Shown: positions 36,083 to 47,202 of the stretch, one piece after another
Layout of the letters: each line of letters opens with the position of its first letter
Position numbering within the stretch: position 1 is the first letter of the stretch
NCBI GenBank assembly: GCA_964472135.1
Contig: CAYYJB010000002.1
Span: 1 to 64,000, forward strand
Direction: 5' to 3'
Source of the DNA: JAUREX01 sp964472135
GTDB taxonomy: Bacteria > Pseudomonadota > Alphaproteobacteria > Rhodobacterales > Rhodobacteraceae
Length of the DNA: 64,000 bases
The notes under the pieces: generated by a model
Told to the model about the DNA's origin: nothing
Seen by the model: only the letters and a program-made list of their open reading frames with translations
Database searches by the model: none
Position numbers and translations under genes: made by a program

Positions 36083-37095
36083 CCCGCGCGCCAGAGGTCG
36101 GCATCGGGCGGGGCGCGCTCGATCGCGATGTCGGCGGCCGAGAGGGTCGGCGCCCCCGCCACGATCGCGACGGTCGCGCCGTCGATCCGCACGCTGACCT
36201 CGCCCTCGGCCGGGCCGGGCGCCACGGTCACGACGCCCCCGTGGCCCTCGGGCAGGACGAGGACGAGGGCATCGTGCCCGGCCTCGAAATCGGTGATGCG
36301 GGCGATGCCGCCCTCGTCGAACCATTCGCCCAGCACGAAGCGGTCCGCGCCCTCGCCGCCCGTCGCCACATCGCCGGGGCCCGCGAGGATCAGGTCCGCC
36401 CCCGTCCCCCCGTTGAGGAAATTGCCGAGATCGGCCGGATCGCCCGCGATCGCGCCTGTCAGCACATCGCGCCCCGACCCGCCGTCGAGGGTGTCGTGCC
36501 CCGCGCCCCCGCTGAGCAGATCGTTGCCCGCCCCGCCGTCGAGCCAATCGTCGCCCGCCCCCCCGGCCAGGTCGTCATCACCATCCCCGCCGCGCAGCAC
36601 GTCATCGCCCGCGCCGCCATCGAGCGCATCGTTCCCCGCCCCGCCCCAGAGCGAATCCGCCCCCTCGCCGCCCGAAAGCGTGTCGTCGCCCTCGCCCCCG
36701 CGCAGGATGTCGTTGCCCGGCCCGCCCCGGAGCAGGTCCGCATCCGCCCCGCCGTCGATCTGGTCGTCGCCCGCCCCGCCGAAAAGGAGGTCGCGCCCCG
36801 CACCGCCGTCGAGCCCGTCGCCATCCGGCCCCGCGGTGATGAGGTCGTCACCTGCCCCACCTGACAGCACATTCCCCCCCGGGCCGCCTGCCAGGATGAC
36901 CCCGACGCCGCCGCCGACATAGGATATCAGATTGTCCGCCGCCGGCGCGCTGCCGTGCGCACCGAGCCCGTCCACCGTCGGGTCGCCTTCATCCTCATCG
37001 GATGACGATGCGGGCGCCCCGCCTTCATCGGAAAGCAGCGCGGTTGCCATGCCGCCAGCGGCGATCAGGCCGAGAAGCCCCAACAGCTCATACAT
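36079..37095 (-). CDS. RTX-type calcium-binding repeat protein with N-terminal membrane segment
   Basis: A 338-residue protein. Residues 1-21 are hydrophobic (YELLGLLGLIAAGGMATALL) and look like a membrane anchor or uncleaved signal. A short acidic linker (SSDEDEGD) follows, then 17 consecutive nonapeptides of the G-G-x-G-x-D-x-L-x type (residues 61-213), which bind calcium in a parallel beta-roll. The C-terminal part contains the usual RTX cap (DRFVLGEW...ITDFEAGHDALVL). RTX proteins are mostly exported by type I secretion; no such exporter is in the window. ATG at 37095 with GGTGAGG just before it. It is divergent from rpsO. Confidence 0.85.
   Translation of the reverse strand: MYELLGLLGLIAAGGMATALLSDEGGAPASSSDEDEGDPTVDGLGAHGSAPAADNLISYVGGGVGVILAGGPGGNVLSGGAGDDLITAGPDGDGLDGGAGRDLLFGGAGDDQIDGGADADLLRGGPGNDILRGGEGDDTLSGGEGADSLWGGAGNDALDGGAGDDVLRGGDGDDDLAGGAGDDWLDGGAGNDLLSGGAGHDTLDGGSGRDVLTGAIAGDPADLGNFLNGGTGADLILAGPGDVATGGEGADRFVLGEWFDEGGIARITDFEAGHDALVLVLPEGHGGVVTVAPGPAEGEVSVRIDGATVAIVAGAPTLSAADIAIERAPPDADLWRAG
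36457..36915 (-). repeat. 17 in-frame 27-base repeats coding for RTX nonapeptides
   Basis: The region encodes 17 nine-residue units in uninterrupted register. The first (GGGVGVILA) and the fourth (AGPDGDGLD) are degenerate; the others keep Gly at positions 1-2 and mostly Asp at 6. At DNA level the units are diverged, not identical, so this is an old array rather than a fresh expansion. Confidence 0.85.
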
Positions 37096-37330
37096 CCTCA
37101 CCCCCGAAGGCGCGCCCCCGCGCCCCGGCCCCGTGCCACCCGAAGTGGACACATCACCCCGACCGCAACCCTGACACGCGAATGCGGCGAAATCGGGGCG
37201 GCGCACGCGGGGGCTTTTCTTTGCGCCGCATCTCGCGTATCGGCTGGCCACCGCGCGAGGTCCGCGCGGCACACTCCACCGGCCCTGCTGGACGACATCC
37301 CGGCTTGCGCCCCATCCGAAAGGAGCCCCG

Positions 37331-37600
37331 ATGTCGATCTCGGCCGAAGACAAGACCCGCGTGATCGCGGAATATGCGACCAAACCCGGCGACACCGGTT
37401 CGCCCGAGGTGCAGGTCGCGGTGCTCTCGACGCGCATCGCCGCGCTGACCGAGCACTTCAAGACCCACAAGAAGGACAACCACTCGCGCCGCGGCCTGCT
37501 GAAGCTCGTGGCCCAGCGCCGCAAGCTGCTCGATTACGTCAAGAGCCGCGACGCCGCGCGCTATCAGGACCTGATCGCCCGCCTCGGCCTGCGCCGCTGA
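37331..37600 (+). CDS. rpsO: 30S ribosomal protein S15
   Basis: An 89-residue S15, the expected length, binding the central domain of 16S rRNA. Signatures GSPEVQVAVLSTRIAALTEH and HSRRGLLKLVAQRRKLLDY are intact. GAAAGGAG lies just upstream of the ATG. As in most proteobacteria it precedes pnp on the same strand, here with 228 bases and a strong hairpin between. Confidence 0.98.
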   Translation: MSISAEDKTRVIAEYATKPGDTGSPEVQVAVLSTRIAALTEHFKTHKKDNHSRRGLLKLVAQRRKLLDYVKSRDAARYQDLIARLGLRR

Positions 37601-37624
37601 CGCGGGCGCCCCTGCCACGACAGT

Positions 37625-37657
37625 AAGGCGCGCCCCCGTGGCGCGCCTTTGCATTTT
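37625..37657 (+). terminator. Terminator-like hairpin after rpsO
   Basis: AAGGCGCGCC (37625-37634) and GGCGCGCCTT (37640-37649) form a perfect 10-bp stem with a 5-base loop, followed by a T-rich TTTGCATTTT-type tail. It lies 25 bases after the rpsO stop. It is the clearest intrinsic terminator in the window and may also be a partial terminator or RNase site between rpsO and pnp. Confidence 0.75.
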
Positions 37658-37828
37658 GCGCGCGCGCCGTCGCCGCTTTCCAAGGGCTTTGTTTTCCTGT
37701 ATGGCGCGCCCATCTGAGATGGAGCCCCTGCCCCCGGGGCGCCTGATGATGCGAGGGGGCGGCGGCAATGGGGCCGCGAACATGGGAGACACGGGATGGG
37801 CCCGTGGGTGCTCCCCAGAGGATGATGG

Positions 37829-39970
37829 ATGTTCAATATCACGAGAAAATCGATCCAGTGGGGCGAAGAGACGCTGACACTGGAAACGGGGCGCGTCGCC
37901 CGTCAGGCGGACGGGTCGGTCATCGCCACGCTCGGCGAGACCTCGGTCATGGCCAACGTGACCTTCGCCAAATCCGCCAAGCCCGGGCAGGACTTCTTCC
38001 CGCTCACGGTGCACTATCAGGAACGCTACTATGCCGCGGGCAAGATCCCCGGCGGCTTCTTCAAGCGCGAGGCGCGGCCGTCCGAGAAGGAGACGCTGGT
38101 TTCGCGTCTGATCGACCGCCCGATCCGCCCGCTCTTTGTCGACGGGTTCCGCAACGAGGTCCTCATCATCGTCACGGTGCTGAGCCATGACCTCGTGAAC
38201 GAGCCCGACATCGTCGCGATGATCGCGGCGTCGGCCGCGCTCACGGTTTCGGGCGTGCCCTTCATGGGGCCGATCGGGGCGGCGCGCGTGGGCTTCACCA
38301 AGGGGGGCTATGTGCTCAACCCCTCGGTCGACGACATGCAGAACCTGCGCGGCAATCCCGACCAGCGGCTCGACCTCGTGATCGCGGGGACGAAGGATGC
38401 CGTCATGATGGTCGAATCCGAAGCCTATGAGCTGTCGGAAGCCGAGATGCTCGGCGCGGTCAAGTTCGGCCACGAGGCGATGCAGCCGGTGATCGACCTC
38501 ATCGTCGATTTCGCCGAGGATTCGGCGCGCGAGCCCTTCGACTTCGCCCCGCCGGACTTCGGCGCGCTCTATGCCAAGGTGAAGGCGGCGGGCGAGGGCG
38601 CGATGCGCGCGGCCTTCGCGGTGCGCGACAAGCAGCAGCGCCACCACGCCATCGACGCGGCCCGCGCCACGATCCGCGCGGCACTTTCGCCCGAGGAACT
38701 GGCCGACGCGAACCTCGGCGAGTGCTTCAAGAAGCTCGAGGCCTCGGTGCTGCGGGGCGACATCATCGGGGGCGGCGCGCGCATCGACGGGCGCGACACC
38801 CGCACCGTGCGCCCCATCGTGTGCGAGACGGGCGTGCTGCCGCGCACGCATGGCTCGGCCCTCTTCACCCGGGGCGAGACGCAATCGCTCTGCGTCACCA
38901 CGCTCGGCACGGGCGAGGACGAGCAGATCATCGATGCGCTACACGGCAATTCGCGCCAGAACTTCCTGCTGCACTACAACTTCCCGCCCTATTCGGTGGG
39001 CGAGGTCGGCCGCTTCGGCCCCCCCGGCCGGCGCGAGATCGGGCACGGCAAGCTCGCGTGGCGGGCGCTTCAGGCGGTGCTGCCGCCGGCGACCGAGTTC
39101 CCCTACACGATCCGCATCGTCTCGGAGATCACCGAATCGAACGGGTCGTCCTCGATGGCGACCGTCTGCGGCGGCTCGCTCGCGATGATGGATGCGGGCG
39201 TGCCGCTGAAGGCGCCGGTCGCGGGCGTCGCCATGGGCCTCATCCTCGAGGATGACGGCCGCTGGGCGGTGCTGACCGACATCCTCGGCGACGAGGACCA
39301 TCTGGGCGACATGGATTTCAAGGTCGCGGGCACCGCGAACGGGATCACCTCGCTCCAGATGGACATCAAGGTGGCGGGCATCACGCCCGCGATCATGGAG
39401 CAGGCGCTGTCGCAGGCCAAGGACGGGCGGATGCACATCCTTGGCGAAATGGCCAAGGCCATCTCGGCCCCGGCGGGCTTCAGCGAATACGCGCCGAAGA
39501 TCGAGACGCTGACGATCCCCACCGACAAGATCCGCGAAGTGATCGGCTCGGGCGGCAAGGTCATCCGCGAGATCGTCGAGACCTCGGGCGCCAAGGTCGA
39601 CATCAACGACGACGGGGTGATCAAGATCGCCTCGAGCTCGGCCGATGCGATCAAGCGCGCCTATGACATGATCTGGTCGATCGTCGCCGAACCCGAAGTG
39701 GGCCGGATCTATACCGGCAAGGTCGTGAAGCTCGTCGATTTCGGCGCCTTCGTGAACTTCTTCGGCAAGCGCGACGGCCTCGTGCACGTCAGCCAGATCT
39801 CGGCCAAGCGCCTCAACCATCCCAACGAGGCGCTGAAGGAAGGCCAGGAGGTCAAGGTCAAGCTTCTGGGCTTCGATGAACGCGGCAAGGTCCGGCTCGG
39901 CATGCGGATGGTCGATCAGGAGACCGGCGCCGAGATCGTCGAGAAGAAGGCCGAGGCCGAAGAGGCCTGA
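37829..39970 (+). CDS. pnp: Polyribonucleotide nucleotidyltransferase (PNPase)
   Basis: A 713-residue phosphorolytic 3'-5' exoribonuclease and degradosome component. Two RNase PH-like domains are present (the second with FTRGETQSLCVTTLG and the FPPYSVGEVGR block), then a KH domain (REVIGSGGKVIREIVETSG) and an S1 domain (GKVVKLVDFGAFVNFFG) ending near residue 695. The length is normal. The 5' leader (37658-37828) is GC-rich and could host the RNase III-type autocontrol known for enterobacterial pnp; that is only an analogy. Confidence 0.98.
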   Translation: MFNITRKSIQWGEETLTLETGRVARQADGSVIATLGETSVMANVTFAKSAKPGQDFFPLTVHYQERYYAAGKIPGGFFKREARPSEKETLVSRLIDRPIRPLFVDGFRNEVLIIVTVLSHDLVNEPDIVAMIAASAALTVSGVPFMGPIGAARVGFTKGGYVLNPSVDDMQNLRGNPDQRLDLVIAGTKDAVMMVESEAYELSEAEMLGAVKFGHEAMQPVIDLIVDFAEDSAREPFDFAPPDFGALYAKVKAAGEGAMRAAFAVRDKQQRHHAIDAARATIRAALSPEELADANLGECFKKLEASVLRGDIIGGGARIDGRDTRTVRPIVCETGVLPRTHGSALFTRGETQSLCVTTLGTGEDEQIIDALHGNSRQNFLLHYNFPPYSVGEVGRFGPPGRREIGHGKLAWRALQAVLPPATEFPYTIRIVSEITESNGSSSMATVCGGSLAMMDAGVPLKAPVAGVAMGLILEDDGRWAVLTDILGDEDHLGDMDFKVAGTANGITSLQMDIKVAGITPAIMEQALSQAKDGRMHILGEMAKAISAPAGFSEYAPKIETLTIPTDKIREVIGSGGKVIREIVETSGAKVDINDDGVIKIASSSADAIKRAYDMIWSIVAEPEVGRIYTGKVVKLVDFGAFVNFFGKRDGLVHVSQISAKRLNHPNEALKEGQEVKVKLLGFDERGKVRLGMRMVDQETGAEIVEKKAEAEEA

Positions 39971-39979
39971 GCACCCGAT

Positions 39980-40008
39980 CTGGCGCGGCCTAGAGCAGGT
40001 CGCGCCAG
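39980..40008. terminator. Hairpin between convergent pnp and glycosyltransferase genes
   Basis: CTGGCGCG (39980-39987) pairs with CGCGCCAG (40001-40008) around a 13-base loop. It lies 10 bases after the pnp stop, its right arm being inside the last codons of the minus-strand gene. A bidirectional terminator is plausible; no T tract. Confidence 0.4.
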
Positions 40009-40814
40009 CCTTCGGGCAGGCGGATGACGCGCAGGCGGTCGCGCCCGGGCTTGTTCCAGGCATAGATCGGGCGCCAGAGGCTCTGGCGTCGGCGCGCCAG
40101 ATCGAAGACCTCCGCCCCCCCGGGGGCGGTGGCGGCCCCGGCCTTCAGCGCCTCGGCCGCGCCCGCACGCCGCGCCGCATGCGCGCCCCAGCCCTGCGCC
40201 GCGAGCTCGGGCGCCACGGGCCCCGGCCCGTCCACCAGCCCCAGATGCAGCAGATAGAGCGCCGGGTCGATGCGGAAGTTCCGCCCCTTCATCCGGTGCA
40301 GCCCCGCCCCCCAGCGCACGGGCCGGGTGGCGACGACGGGCTTGGTATAGCGCGAGTTCACGACGCCGAAGCGGCGCTGGTGCAGCACCGGCGCGCCGGG
40401 GTCGAGCGGCCCCTCGCCCGGGCCGGGCGCGATGTCGATCCCGAGCGCCGAGACGCCCGCATGCCCCACCCCCGCCAGATGCGCCGCGAGGTCGTGGCCC
40501 GCTGCCGGGTCGAGGAGCAGCATCTCGTCGATGTCGGTCGCGACGACGACGTCATAGGCGGCAAAGAGCGCCGCCGCCATGTCCGAGATGATGCCCGCCC
40601 GGCGCCGGTCGCCCACCTCGCGCGGCAAGGCCCGGTGCGGCAGGCGCAGGATGTTGGCGCCCGTGCCCTCGGGGGCGGGCTGGTCGGTACCGTCGAGGAT
40701 CAGAAAGCAGTTCTCCGCCCCGAAGGCCCGGCCGTAATGGCCAAGCCAGAGCCGCGCGAAGATGCCCGGGTTGCGCGCCATGGTCACGGCGCAGACCCGG
40801 CCCCGCACGGTCAT
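39990..40814 (-). CDS. Glycosyltransferase, family 2-like
   Basis: A 274-residue protein with a nucleotide-sugar glycosyltransferase look: the opening CAVTMARNPGIFARLWLGHY resembles proteins that list 'never-resting' short GT2-like folds in Rhodobacterales, and the metal-binding D-x-D is Asp94-Ile-Asp96 in VVVATDIDEMLLL. There is no membrane segment, so it is cytoplasmic or peripheral. Its ATG overlaps the stop of the upstream GT8 gene, so the two act in one unit, probably decorating a surface glycan. Sugar and acceptor are unknown. Confidence 0.78.
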   Translation of the reverse strand: MTVRGRVCAVTMARNPGIFARLWLGHYGRAFGAENCFLILDGTDQPAPEGTGANILRLPHRALPREVGDRRRAGIISDMAAALFAAYDVVVATDIDEMLLLDPAAGHDLAAHLAGVGHAGVSALGIDIAPGPGEGPLDPGAPVLHQRRFGVVNSRYTKPVVATRPVRWGAGLHRMKGRNFRIDPALYLLHLGLVDGPGPVAPELAAQGWGAHAARRAGAAEALKAGAATAPGGAEVFDLARRRQSLWRPIYAWNKPGRDRLRVIRLPEGWRDLL

Positions 40815-41854
40815 CCGCGAACCTCGAAATCATCGGCGAAGCGGCCCTCGTTGGGCAGGAAGCGGTGCGCGTTGAGCGCGTGCCAGAGCAGGACGCGCAG
40901 ATGCGCGAACCTGTGCTCTCCGATCCGCAATCCGTCCTGCACACCCGCAAGGGCCGCCGCATCGGGATAATCCTCGGTGAAGAAGCGGCGGTATTCCTGC
41001 GTGAAGCGGCGCGGAAAGCCGCCATAGCTGCCCTTGAACGGTTTGCGCCGCCCGATGAAGTGATAAATACACACATCGAACATGGCCGCGAAATACATGG
41101 TCTGATGGGAGTATTCGTAATTCCAGACCAGCGAGAGCTCGGCCCAGGCATCGCGAAAGAGGATGTTGAGGATCGTCTGATCGTGAAAGAAGCGCCGCGC
41201 GCGCTGCAATTCTTGCAACGTCTCGGCATGCTCGGTCGCAAAGGCGATGGCGCGGCGTGCGACATCGGCGGCCATAAACCCCGCCACATCGATGAGCAGC
41301 ACGCCCGAGTTGAAATAGCGGTGGTGCCCCTCGACGAAGGGGGCGGTGTCGGCGGGGCGGCGGTCGGGCTTGCGCAGCTGGATCATGTCGCGCACCGCAC
41401 CGAGCGCCCTGCCCCCGAGATCGAGCCCGAGCAGCCGGTCGAGATCGCCGCGCTGATAGAACACGTCGGCATCGAGATAGAGCAGCCGGTCGTAGTCGTC
41501 CGCCAGCATCGCGGGCGCGAAGATGCGCAGATAAGCCACGAGCGAGATGCGCGCATCGGTCGCCAGCAGATCGGCAAGGGCCGCGAAATCGACGGTCAGG
41601 ATGCGGATGCGCCCATCCGCCCAGATCGGGTGGGCGCCGGGGTCATGGTCGGTCAGGATGCACAGGTCGAAGCCCCGCGCGGGGCATTTGCGGGCGATCT
41701 GGTCCGCCACGAACAGCGCATAGGGGAAAAAGCCACGATCGACGCAAAAGAACACCGCCCGCCGATGGCGGGCGGGCGCGGTGAAGGCGCGGATCGCGAC
41801 CGCTGCCCCGCTGCGCAGGTCGGGGGCGGCGCTGGGCGGCGCGGGGTCGGTCAT
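40811..41854 (-). CDS. Glycosyltransferase family 8
   Basis: A 347-residue GT8 (LgtC-like) retaining glycosyltransferase. The D-x-D motif is Asp128-Ala-Asp130 in YLDADVFYQRGDL; the RYFNSGVLLIDV and HDQTILNILF blocks and the HFIGRRKPF segment are typical GT8 landmarks. Such enzymes add galactose or glucose to lipopolysaccharide cores. It ends in a four-base overlap with the next glycosyltransferase gene. A LysR gene lies upstream on the same strand after 33 bases but probably belongs to a separate unit. Confidence 0.86.
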   Translation of the reverse strand: MTDPAPPSAAPDLRSGAAVAIRAFTAPARHRRAVFFCVDRGFFPYALFVADQIARKCPARGFDLCILTDHDPGAHPIWADGRIRILTVDFAALADLLATDARISLVAYLRIFAPAMLADDYDRLLYLDADVFYQRGDLDRLLGLDLGGRALGAVRDMIQLRKPDRRPADTAPFVEGHHRYFNSGVLLIDVAGFMAADVARRAIAFATEHAETLQELQRARRFFHDQTILNILFRDAWAELSLVWNYEYSHQTMYFAAMFDVCIYHFIGRRKPFKGSYGGFPRRFTQEYRRFFTEDYPDAAALAGVQDGLRIGEHRFAHLRVLLWHALNAHRFLPNEGRFADDFEVRG

Positions 41855-41887
41855 GCGCGGGGCCTCGACGGTTTGCTCGGCCCGACC

Positions 41888-42802
41888 TTATATGGAGGGG
41901 AGTGCCGAAGCCAAGGCGCCCGTGTCGGTGATGACGCTTCGGGCGATCTCGAGAAAGGCCGCGACCGTCGGGCCCTTGCTGCGCTCGCGCAGGCAGATCA
42001 GCGTCTCGGACATCTCGGCACTGGAGGCGTCGCGCAGGCGCAGCGGATGCAGGCGGGGATCGTCGTCGAACTCGGACGCGGCGACGAAGCCGACGCCCGC
42101 CCCGCTCGCGACCAGTTCGCGCACCGCCTCGCGGCCCTGCGCCTCGATCGCGGGGGTAAGGATGATGCCCAGGCGATCGGCCGCTTCGAGGACGCGGGCG
42201 CGGGTGTTCGACCCCTTTTCGCGCAGCACCAGCGGATAGCGGGCGAGGGTCGGGAAATCGACGTCATCGACCCCCGCAAGCGCGTGGCCGCGCCCGACGA
42301 AGGCAAGGATCGGGGTCTGCGACAGCGCGACCGATTCGAACGCCGGGCCCGCCTCGGCATCGCCGATGATGCCCAGATCGGCCTCATAGGCATGGAGCGC
42401 CTCGTAGACCTCTCGGGTATTGCCGGTCGCGACCGTGATGCGCACGTCGGGGTGGGATGCGCGATAGGTCGGCAGGATGCGGCGCAGGTGATGGGCGGAA
42501 TCGACGACAAGCCGCAACACCCCCCGGCGCGGCCCGCTGCTTTGCGAGAGCAGCTCGAAGGCGTCCTGCTCGGTCTCGAACATCCGGCGCGTGACCGAGA
42601 GCAGCCGATCCCCGATCGGGGTCAGCACCACCTGCTTGCGACTGCGATCGAAGAGCAGCACGTCGAACTCGGTCTCGAGCTTGCGGACCTGATCCGAGAT
42701 CGCGGGCTGGGTCAGGTTCAGCGCCTCGGCCGCGCGGGAAAAGCCGCCACGGGTCGCAACGTAGTGAAAGGCGCGAAGTTGGACGTAGCGCATCGACCCC
42801 AC
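41888..42802 (-). CDS. LysR-family transcriptional regulator
   Basis: A 304-residue LysR regulator. The N-terminal winged helix-turn-helix (about residues 4-62) reads LRAFHYVATRGGFSRAAEALNLTQPAISDQVRKLE, and the C-terminal part is the two-lobed effector domain (from about residue 90). It is divergent from the dehydrogenase gene at 42971 with a 168-base gap, the usual LysR arrangement, so that gene is the likely target. The effector cannot be read from sequence. Confidence 0.94.
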   Translation of the reverse strand: MGSMRYVQLRAFHYVATRGGFSRAAEALNLTQPAISDQVRKLETEFDVLLFDRSRKQVVLTPIGDRLLSVTRRMFETEQDAFELLSQSSGPRRGVLRLVVDSAHHLRRILPTYRASHPDVRITVATGNTREVYEALHAYEADLGIIGDAEAGPAFESVALSQTPILAFVGRGHALAGVDDVDFPTLARYPLVLREKGSNTRARVLEAADRLGIILTPAIEAQGREAVRELVASGAGVGFVAASEFDDDPRLHPLRLRDASSAEMSETLICLRERSKGPTVAAFLEIARSVITDTGALASALPSI

Positions 42803-42970
42803 CCGAAAAGTGTAAACAGAATTTAGAACTCAACCGCCGCGAGGTCAATCCCCGTGGTCGCGGACAGGCCCGTCCGTGCCGCTTTGAGACGCGCAGCCCC
42901 ACGAACGCGGCACCAAACCGGCGCAACGCACGGTGCGGCATCGCAGCCCCCGGCGCAAGGAGGGACGGGC

Positions 42971-43876
42971 ATGCGCTATGGCTTTGTAGGACTTGGCAAT
43001 CTGGGCGGGCATCTGGCGGCAAGCCTCTGCCGCGCCGGGTTCGATGTGGTGGTGCACGACCGCGACCCTGCGCTGGCCGAGCGGCACGTCGCGCTGGGCG
43101 CGACCGCGGTCGCTTCCCCTGCCGAGGTCGCGGCGCGCGTCGATGCGGTCATGACCTGCCTGCCCTCGCCGGCCGTGTCCGAGGCGGTGCTGCGCCAGAT
43201 GCTGCCGCAGATGCGCCCCGGCGCGGAATGGCTCGAATGCAGCACGCTCGGCCGCGACGATGTGCTGCGGCTTGGCGCGCTTGCGGCCGAGCACGGCGTC
43301 GCGATGCTCGAATGCCCCGTCACGGGCGGGGTGCACCTGGCCGAGAGCGGCGAGATCACGGTGCTGGCGGGCGGCCCGGCCGAGATGGTCGCGCGCCACC
43401 GCGCCGCCCTCGAGGCGATGGGGGGCCGCATCTTTCACATCGGCCCGCTGGGGTCGGCCGCCGTCATCAAGGTCATCACCAACATGCTGGCCTTCATCCA
43501 CCTCGTCGCGGATGGCGAGGCGCTGATGCTCGCGCGGCGGGGCGGGATCGACCTCGCGACCGCCTGGGCCGCGATCAAGGCCTCGTCCGGCAACTCCTTC
43601 GTCCATGAGACCGAGGGGCAGCTCATCCTCAACGGCAGCTACGACATCGCGTTCACGATGGATCTGGCGCTGAAGGATCTCGGCTTCGCGATGGGCTTCG
43701 GGCGCGAGTTCGAGGTGCCGCTCGATCTGGCGGGCGCCACCTATCAGACCTTCGTGCGGGGCCGCGCGGCCTATGGCGGAGGGGCGCAATCGACCCAGAT
43801 CGTGAAGCTGCTCGAGGATGCGCTCGGCACCGACCTGCGCGCCGAGGGGTTCCCGGCGCGCCTCGTGGCGGAATAG
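42971..43876 (+). CDS. Beta-hydroxyacid dehydrogenase (3-hydroxyisobutyrate dehydrogenase family)
   Basis: A 301-residue NAD(P)-dependent enzyme of the 3-hydroxyisobutyrate/tartronate semialdehyde reductase family. The Rossmann motif is GFVGLGNLGGHLA at the N-terminus, the substrate-binding block is CPVTGGVHLAESG, and the catalytic lysine is in AAVIKVITNM. ATG at 42971 follows GGAGGGAC. Likely controlled by the divergent LysR gene. Convergent with nadE, one base between ends. The substrate within the family is open. Confidence 0.9.
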   Translation: MRYGFVGLGNLGGHLAASLCRAGFDVVVHDRDPALAERHVALGATAVASPAEVAARVDAVMTCLPSPAVSEAVLRQMLPQMRPGAEWLECSTLGRDDVLRLGALAAEHGVAMLECPVTGGVHLAESGEITVLAGGPAEMVARHRAALEAMGGRIFHIGPLGSAAVIKVITNMLAFIHLVADGEALMLARRGGIDLATAWAAIKASSGNSFVHETEGQLILNGSYDIAFTMDLALKDLGFAMGFGREFEVPLDLAGATYQTFVRGRAAYGGGAQSTQIVKLLEDALGTDLRAEGFPARLVAE

Positions 43877-43877
43877 A

Positions 43878-45950
<2,073 letters not shown>

Positions 45951-46147
45951 CTTCCCCTCCTCACAGGGTCGCCGGCAATTGGCGACGGCGCAGCATAGCC
46001 AGATCGCGGCGCTGCAGAAAGATCCCAAACGCATGGCAGGGGCCCGCCAGGCGCGCGCAAAGAATGCTTGATCGGCGGCGCCATGCGGGTTTGAGTGGAC
46101 GAACTTCGGGGCACTCCCCGCCAATACCCATAGATATCGGAGGAACC

Positions 46148-47116
46148 ATGTTCACAAAGACCTTCTCGGCGGCCGTACTTGCGGCAACCATGACCACCGC
46201 CGCCATCGCGCAGGACCGCAGCGACTGGCCCAAGGAGATGACGATCGGGACCGCCTCTCAGGGGGGAACCTATTTCGTCTATGGCAACGGATTTGCGGGC
46301 TTCATCTCCGAGGCGCTCGGCCTCGGGGCGACGGGCGAGGTGACGGGCGGGCCGGTCCAGAACGTCACCCTCGTGCAGACGGGCGACCATCTGATGGGGC
46401 TTGTCACGATGGGGCCGGCCTATGATGCCTGGATCGGCAAGTCGGAACTGGCGCCGGGGCTCGAACATACCGACATCCGCGCGCTCTTCCCGATGTACCA
46501 GACGCCCTTCCAGGTCATCGCGCTCAAGTCCTCGGGCATCGCGTCGGTGTCGGACCTCGCGGGCAAGCGCGTCTCGGTCGGCCCCGCGGGCGGCACGCCC
46601 GGCACCTATTGGCCGCAGTTCATGTCCGCCCTCGGGGTGGAGGCGACGATCTCGAACGCCGGCGCCGCCGATGCGGCGGGGCAGCTGTCGGACGGGCTGA
46701 TCGACGCCTTCGCCTTTGCCGCGGGCGTGCCGATCGCGGCCTTCGCCGAGCTTGCGGCGCAGCACGATGTGGTGATGTTCGGCTTTACCGACGCCGAACG
46801 GGCCAAGGTGCTCGAGGCCTATCCGGCGATGGCGCCGCTGACGATCCCGGCCGGAACCTATGCCGGCCACGATTATGACCAGCATACCGTCGCGCTCTGG
46901 AACTTCGCGATCGCGCACAAGGACATGCCCGAGTCGCTCGCCTACGAGATCACGCGGCTTGCGCTCGACAACCCCGACCGCATGAAGCAGATCCACGCCG
47001 CGGCCAAGGAAACGCTGGTCGAGAATTGGGACAAGAACACCTTCATGCCCTTCCACCCCGGAGCGGTGCGCTACCTTGCCGATAAGGGAATCACGGTGCC
47101 CGACACGCTGAAATGA
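46148..47116 (+). CDS. TAXI-family TRAP transporter solute-binding protein (system 1)
   Basis: A 322-residue periplasmic binding protein of the TAXI (TRAP-associated extracytoplasmic immunogenic) family. The signal peptide is residues 1-21 (ending AIAQ). The mature start MTIGTASQGGTYFVYGNGF matches the conserved TAXI glycine-rich opening. GGAGG precedes the ATG. The fused permease gene lies 86 bases downstream, separated by a strong hairpin. Ligands of TAXI proteins are mostly acidic organic solutes such as glutamate-like compounds; not decidable here. Confidence 0.92.
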   Translation: MFTKTFSAAVLAATMTTAAIAQDRSDWPKEMTIGTASQGGTYFVYGNGFAGFISEALGLGATGEVTGGPVQNVTLVQTGDHLMGLVTMGPAYDAWIGKSELAPGLEHTDIRALFPMYQTPFQVIALKSSGIASVSDLAGKRVSVGPAGGTPGTYWPQFMSALGVEATISNAGAADAAGQLSDGLIDAFAFAAGVPIAAFAELAAQHDVVMFGFTDAERAKVLEAYPAMAPLTIPAGTYAGHDYDQHTVALWNFAIAHKDMPESLAYEITRLALDNPDRMKQIHAAAKETLVENWDKNTFMPFHPGAVRYLADKGITVPDTLK

Positions 47117-47137
47117 TCGGGCGGCGCCAGATCTGAA

Positions 47138-47169
47138 CGCGGGCGCTCGCCTGAGGGGGGGCGCCCGCG
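47138..47169 (+). promoter_or_regulatory. GC hairpin between TAXI binding-protein and permease genes (system 1)
   Basis: CGCGGGCGC (47138-47146) and GCGCCCGCG (47161-47169) form a perfect 9-bp stem with a 14-base loop, 21 bases after the binding-protein stop. No T tract follows. Most likely a 3' stabiliser or partial terminator that sets more binding protein than permease. Confidence 0.6.
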
Positions 47170-47202
47170 GCAGAAAAACCACGCAAGGCGGAGGGCGCGT
47201 CG

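Noticed and set aside
36457..36915. Non-coding satellite repeat
   Set aside because: The 27-base periodicity is fully explained by RTX nonapeptides in one continuous reading frame.
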